Below, piece by piece: positions 5,702 to 7,312 of a stretch of DNA of 7,312 bases. The stretch is from Candidatus Thorarchaeota archaeon (GTDB taxonomy: Archaea; Asgardarchaeota; Thorarchaeia; Thorarchaeales; Thorarchaeaceae), in the NCBI GenBank assembly GCA_016840245.1, contig JAEOST010000628.1, positions 1 to 7,312 of the forward strand. Reading direction: 5' to 3'. Within the stretch, counting starts at the first letter, position 1. Each line of letters starts with the position of its first letter. The position numbers were made by a program, and so were the translations under genes. Under the pieces are notes generated by a model. That model made no database searches. It had not been told where the DNA came from and was given only the letters and a program-made list of their open reading frames with translations.

Positions 5702-6007
5702 CTAGGTTTTTCCGCGTAGTTTCTTAGAATATTTCTCTGGTATGTAACCTGGGTCTACAAAGTCATCCATACGTTCATCACGCCGCTCAGTCTGAGCTTG
5801 CGGTGTCTGTCTGCATTTCATATTGTCACTCATTTTACGATCCAAACAAATTCCAAATTTGCAGTAAGGACCATCACATTCATCATCCACCCAATTGCAC
5901 CAGATAGTCTCCCTGCCCCCTGATTTTCGAATCGCGAGAGATGAAGGGTTCCTATCACACCTGAATTTCTTGCAAGTGGGTGTGCATTCCTGAAGTTGGG
6001 ATTGCAT
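5702..6007 (-). CDS. Small cysteine-rich protein (probable metal-binding)
   Basis: Not recognised. The product has 101 residues with eight cysteines (8, 12, 17, 37, 44, 49, 54, 65) confined to the first two thirds, in the order CTPTCKKFRC, then WCNWVDDECDGPYCKFGIC, then KC. The spacing could hold two zinc ions or an iron-sulfur cluster. The last third is charged and polar (ERRDERMDDFVDPGYIPEKYSKKL) and looks flexible. No signal peptide or membrane helix is visible, so it is probably cytoplasmic. The ATG at 6007 follows TAGGAGA by about 9 bases, a good ribosome site. It starts 18 bases after the coiled-coil gene, so the two are very likely cotranscribed. Confidence 0.72.
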   Translation of the reverse strand: MQSQLQECTPTCKKFRCDRNPSSLAIRKSGGRETIWCNWVDDECDGPYCKFGICLDRKMSDNMKCRQTPQAQTERRDERMDDFVDPGYIPEKYSKKLRGKT

Positions 6008-6018
6008 TACTGGTTTCT

Positions 6019-6030
6019 CCTAAGATTAGG
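6019..6030. repeat. Short palindrome CCTAA-GA-TTAGG at a gene junction
   Basis: Five-base inverted arms separated by two bases cover the stop codon of the coiled-coil gene and the ribosome site of the cysteine-rich gene. A weak hairpin there could tune translation of the second cistron. The arms share TTAGG with the repeat before the ModE-like gene, but five bases is within chance. Confidence 0.25.
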
Positions 6031-6820
6031 TTATACTTTTCTTTGTGTTAGTGGTTATCTCATCAAGTTCTAGTCGTGTTCGTTCCAGGATAGCAGATTG
6101 CCGCCTATTCTCAAACATAGAGAGTTCGTAGGCTGACTTGGAAATGTCGCCTATCTTGTAACGTGCCTCAATCTTACTCGAGGCTTTCCGGAGATCCTTC
6201 TCCGCTCTTTTAATTTCCTTTAGCCATCTCTGAAGACGCTTAAGTTCATCCTTGGCCCTTGATTTGAGTCGCTTGATTTCCGACGTGATCTTCTGGTGTT
6301 GTTCTTTGAAGACGTCTCGATCAAGTGTGCCCTTAATCTCTTCAAGCTTTGTCAGCTTCTGTTTCATAGATTCTAATTTGTCCACTGCTTCTTCTATCAC
6401 TAGAGAACTGTGAACACGTTCCAAATCTTTTCGTCGCGATTTTAAGTCATCAAGAGAATCTTTGAGGTCCTCTGCACGGGCTGCTAAAATCTGTTTGTCG
6501 GCCTTCTGCAGAGAGAGGGCATGACGTGTAGCTCGACTCTGCTCGATAATTTCCTCAAGCTCGCTGTTGATTATTCCCAACTCAATACGAGCCAAGACTG
6601 GTCCCAGTAGGGACATGTCAACACCTGAGAGGACAATTCCAAAATCAACGACAGGAGCTGTTTCTTCTAGAGGCTGCTCAACCATGACATCTCCGAGAGG
6701 TGAATCCAAATCAGTCTCAACTGAACTGCCACAGAATCTGCAATATGGACCACCATCTATCTCTCGTTCACAGGATGGACACCGAAACGACCGTTCTTCC
6801 AAATTCCAGTTCACCCCCAA
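6026..6820 (-). CDS. Zinc-ribbon and coiled-coil protein
   Basis: The 264-residue product starts with a zinc ribbon (CPSC at 14-17, CRFC at 27-30), then a linker rich in acidic residues and proline (about 35-60), then a long charged helical region from about 75 to 258 with heptad-like Leu/Ile spacing. Its C-terminal segment ARYKIGDISKSAYELSMFEN resembles the short 'G-(D/E)-I-S...Y' helix seen in CdvA-like and other archaeal coiled-coil proteins. That could suggest a scaffold or membrane-remodelling role, but the PRC-barrel of CdvA is absent and I would not name it CdvA. Start is uncertain: TTG at 6820 (leaderless option, TATA-like sequence near 6855-6862), GTG at 6814, or TTG at 6802, which has a GGGGGTGA 8 bases upstream and would begin just before the ribbon. 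It sits between an unknown 105-residue gene and the cysteine-rich gene, all on the same strand. Confidence 0.7.
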   Translation of the reverse strand: MGVNWNLEERSFRCPSCEREIDGGPYCRFCGSSVETDLDSPLGDVMVEQPLEETAPVVDFGIVLSGVDMSLLGPVLARIELGIINSELEEIIEQSRATRHALSLQKADKQILAARAEDLKDSLDDLKSRRKDLERVHSSLVIEEAVDKLESMKQKLTKLEEIKGTLDRDVFKEQHQKITSEIKRLKSRAKDELKRLQRWLKEIKRAEKDLRKASSKIEARYKIGDISKSAYELSMFENRRQSAILERTRLELDEITTNTKKSIT

Positions 6821-6848
6821 GGGTACTATTAGACACTACATTCAATCA

Positions 6849-6864
6849 AGTTTACACTTAAACT
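6849..6864. promoter_or_regulatory. Perfect 6-bp inverted repeat over the promoter of the coiled-coil gene
   Basis: AGTTTA and TAAACT are separated by CACT. The minus-strand arm includes a TTTAAG TATA-like element that would place a start near 6833, 13 bases before the TTG at 6820. It lies in the 48-base gap after the 105-residue gene. It could be an operator, a promoter, or a weak intercistronic hairpin. Confidence 0.35.
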
Positions 6865-6868
6865 GAAA

Positions 6869-7186
6869 TCATAGAAGACTACCTAATTTCGCCGCCGCTG
6901 CATCAAGTTTAGCCTTGGAAGTGACTATTGCATCCGCGCCATACGTTGGAAGCACTTTCAGCTCCTCAATGAGGAGTGCGATTGCTGTGTTAGGAGGTAT
7001 CTCCTTCTTGTCAATAGATCCATCCGGAAATGTTATCGATGCCTCAATCCACGCGACCTTACTATCGTCGGTTGGGTAAAGGCAGTAAATGTAGTCATCG
7101 TTGCTGCATATGAAGGAGGGGGTATTCTCCCAAGCCTGTGCAAGAAGTTGCCCAAAGGTCTTTGCGTTCTCTGCCTTGTCAGCCAT
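6869..7186 (-). CDS. Hypothetical 105-residue soluble protein
   Basis: No family recognised. It has an N-terminal polar segment, then a likely alpha/beta domain (SFICSNDDYIYCLYPTDDSKVAWIEASITF) with two Cys (27, 35), a PDGSIDKKEIPPNTAIALLIEEL section and an Ala/Lys-rich C-terminal helix (SKAKLDAAAAKLGSLL). No membrane segment or signal peptide is seen. The ATG at 7186 is the first Met. Only a weak GAGAGTGA lies upstream, and a TATA-like GTATAC around 7228-7235 predicts a leader of about 20 bases. It is the first gene of the leftward cluster. Its clear open frame and coding character support a real gene, although its function is unknown. Confidence 0.65.
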   Translation of the reverse strand: MADKAENAKTFGQLLAQAWENTPSFICSNDDYIYCLYPTDDSKVAWIEASITFPDGSIDKKEIPPNTAIALLIEELKVLPTYGADAIVTSKAKLDAAAAKLGSLL

Positions 7187-7312
7187 CAGGATTCACTCTC
7201 TATAACTAGATGAGATTGGATGGAATTTGTATACATGCCTTATTTGTGTTGCTCATGGGTAGACCAAGGAAGAAACTACGGGCGATGCCATACGAATGAG
7301 TAGTATACTATC
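7187..7312. other. Right-edge intergenic/promoter region with a possible rightward gene start
   Basis: The palindromic TGTATACA at 7228-7235 can serve as a TATA element in both directions. Leftwards it fits the 105-residue gene. Rightwards it fits an ATG at 7255 starting MGRPRKKLRAMPYE, which then meets TGA at 7297. The GRPRKK opening looks like a basic DNA-binding tail, but the frame is too short to call. No tRNA, repeat array or terminator was seen here. Confidence 0.3.

Noticed and set aside
6026..6820. Calling the coiled-coil protein CdvA
   Set aside because: Only a short C-terminal helix is similar; the PRC-barrel is absent and a zinc ribbon takes its place.
1..7312. CRISPR array, insertion sequence, tRNA or rRNA gene
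   Set aside because: No regularly spaced direct repeats, transposase motifs, terminal inverted repeats or tRNA-like cloverleaf sequences were found on reading both strands.

Overview
The window looks archaeal. It carries an archaeal/eukaryotic-type selenocysteine (Sec) system: SelB with a short C-terminal domain, and SepSecS rather than bacterial SelA. Starts are preceded by TATA-like boxes about 25 bases upstream of probable start sites, several genes look leaderless or have very short leaders, and TTG/GTG starts are frequent. Moderate base composition, many small cysteine-rich proteins and the co-existence of SelB/SepSecS with non-methanogen genes fit an Asgard-type archaeon (Thorarchaeota-like). 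That assignment is inference; a Sec-using methanogen cannot be excluded from sequence alone.

Layout. (1) Positions 1-2087, minus strand: selB followed one base later by spcS (SepSecS), which runs off the left edge. Together they form a two-gene selenocysteine operon. (2) Positions 2088-2189: a compact divergent promoter region with a 9-bp inverted repeat bracketing the selB TATA box. (3) Positions 2190-3734, plus strand: a small membrane-anchored pilin-like surface protein, then a NapH-type polyferredoxin membrane protein. (4) Positions 3735-3802: a convergent intergenic stretch with a hairpin and T-rich tract. (5) Positions 3803-7186, minus strand, in transcription order from the right: an unknown 105-aa protein; a zinc-ribbon/coiled-coil protein; an 8-cysteine small protein; a 52-aa one-helix membrane protein; an AIR-synthase-like (PurM-fold) protein of the methanogenesis-marker-2/sll0787 type; a tiny basic zinc-binding protein; and a stand-alone ModE-type helix-turn-helix regulator. 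(6) The last 126 bases hold the promoter of the rightmost gene and possibly the start of a rightward gene.

How it fits together. SepSecS converts O-phosphoseryl-tRNA(Sec) to Sec-tRNA(Sec) using selenophosphate, and SelB carries that tRNA to the ribosome at recoded UGA codons. I saw no convincing selenoprotein, SECIS element, tRNA-Sec, PSTK or classical SelD. The AIR-synthase-like protein shares SelD's superfamily but lacks its N-terminal Cys/Sec motif, so it should not be read as SelD. The NapH-like protein, the ModE-like regulator and the AIR-synthase-like protein may relate to redox or oxyanion metabolism, but no pathway can be assigned.
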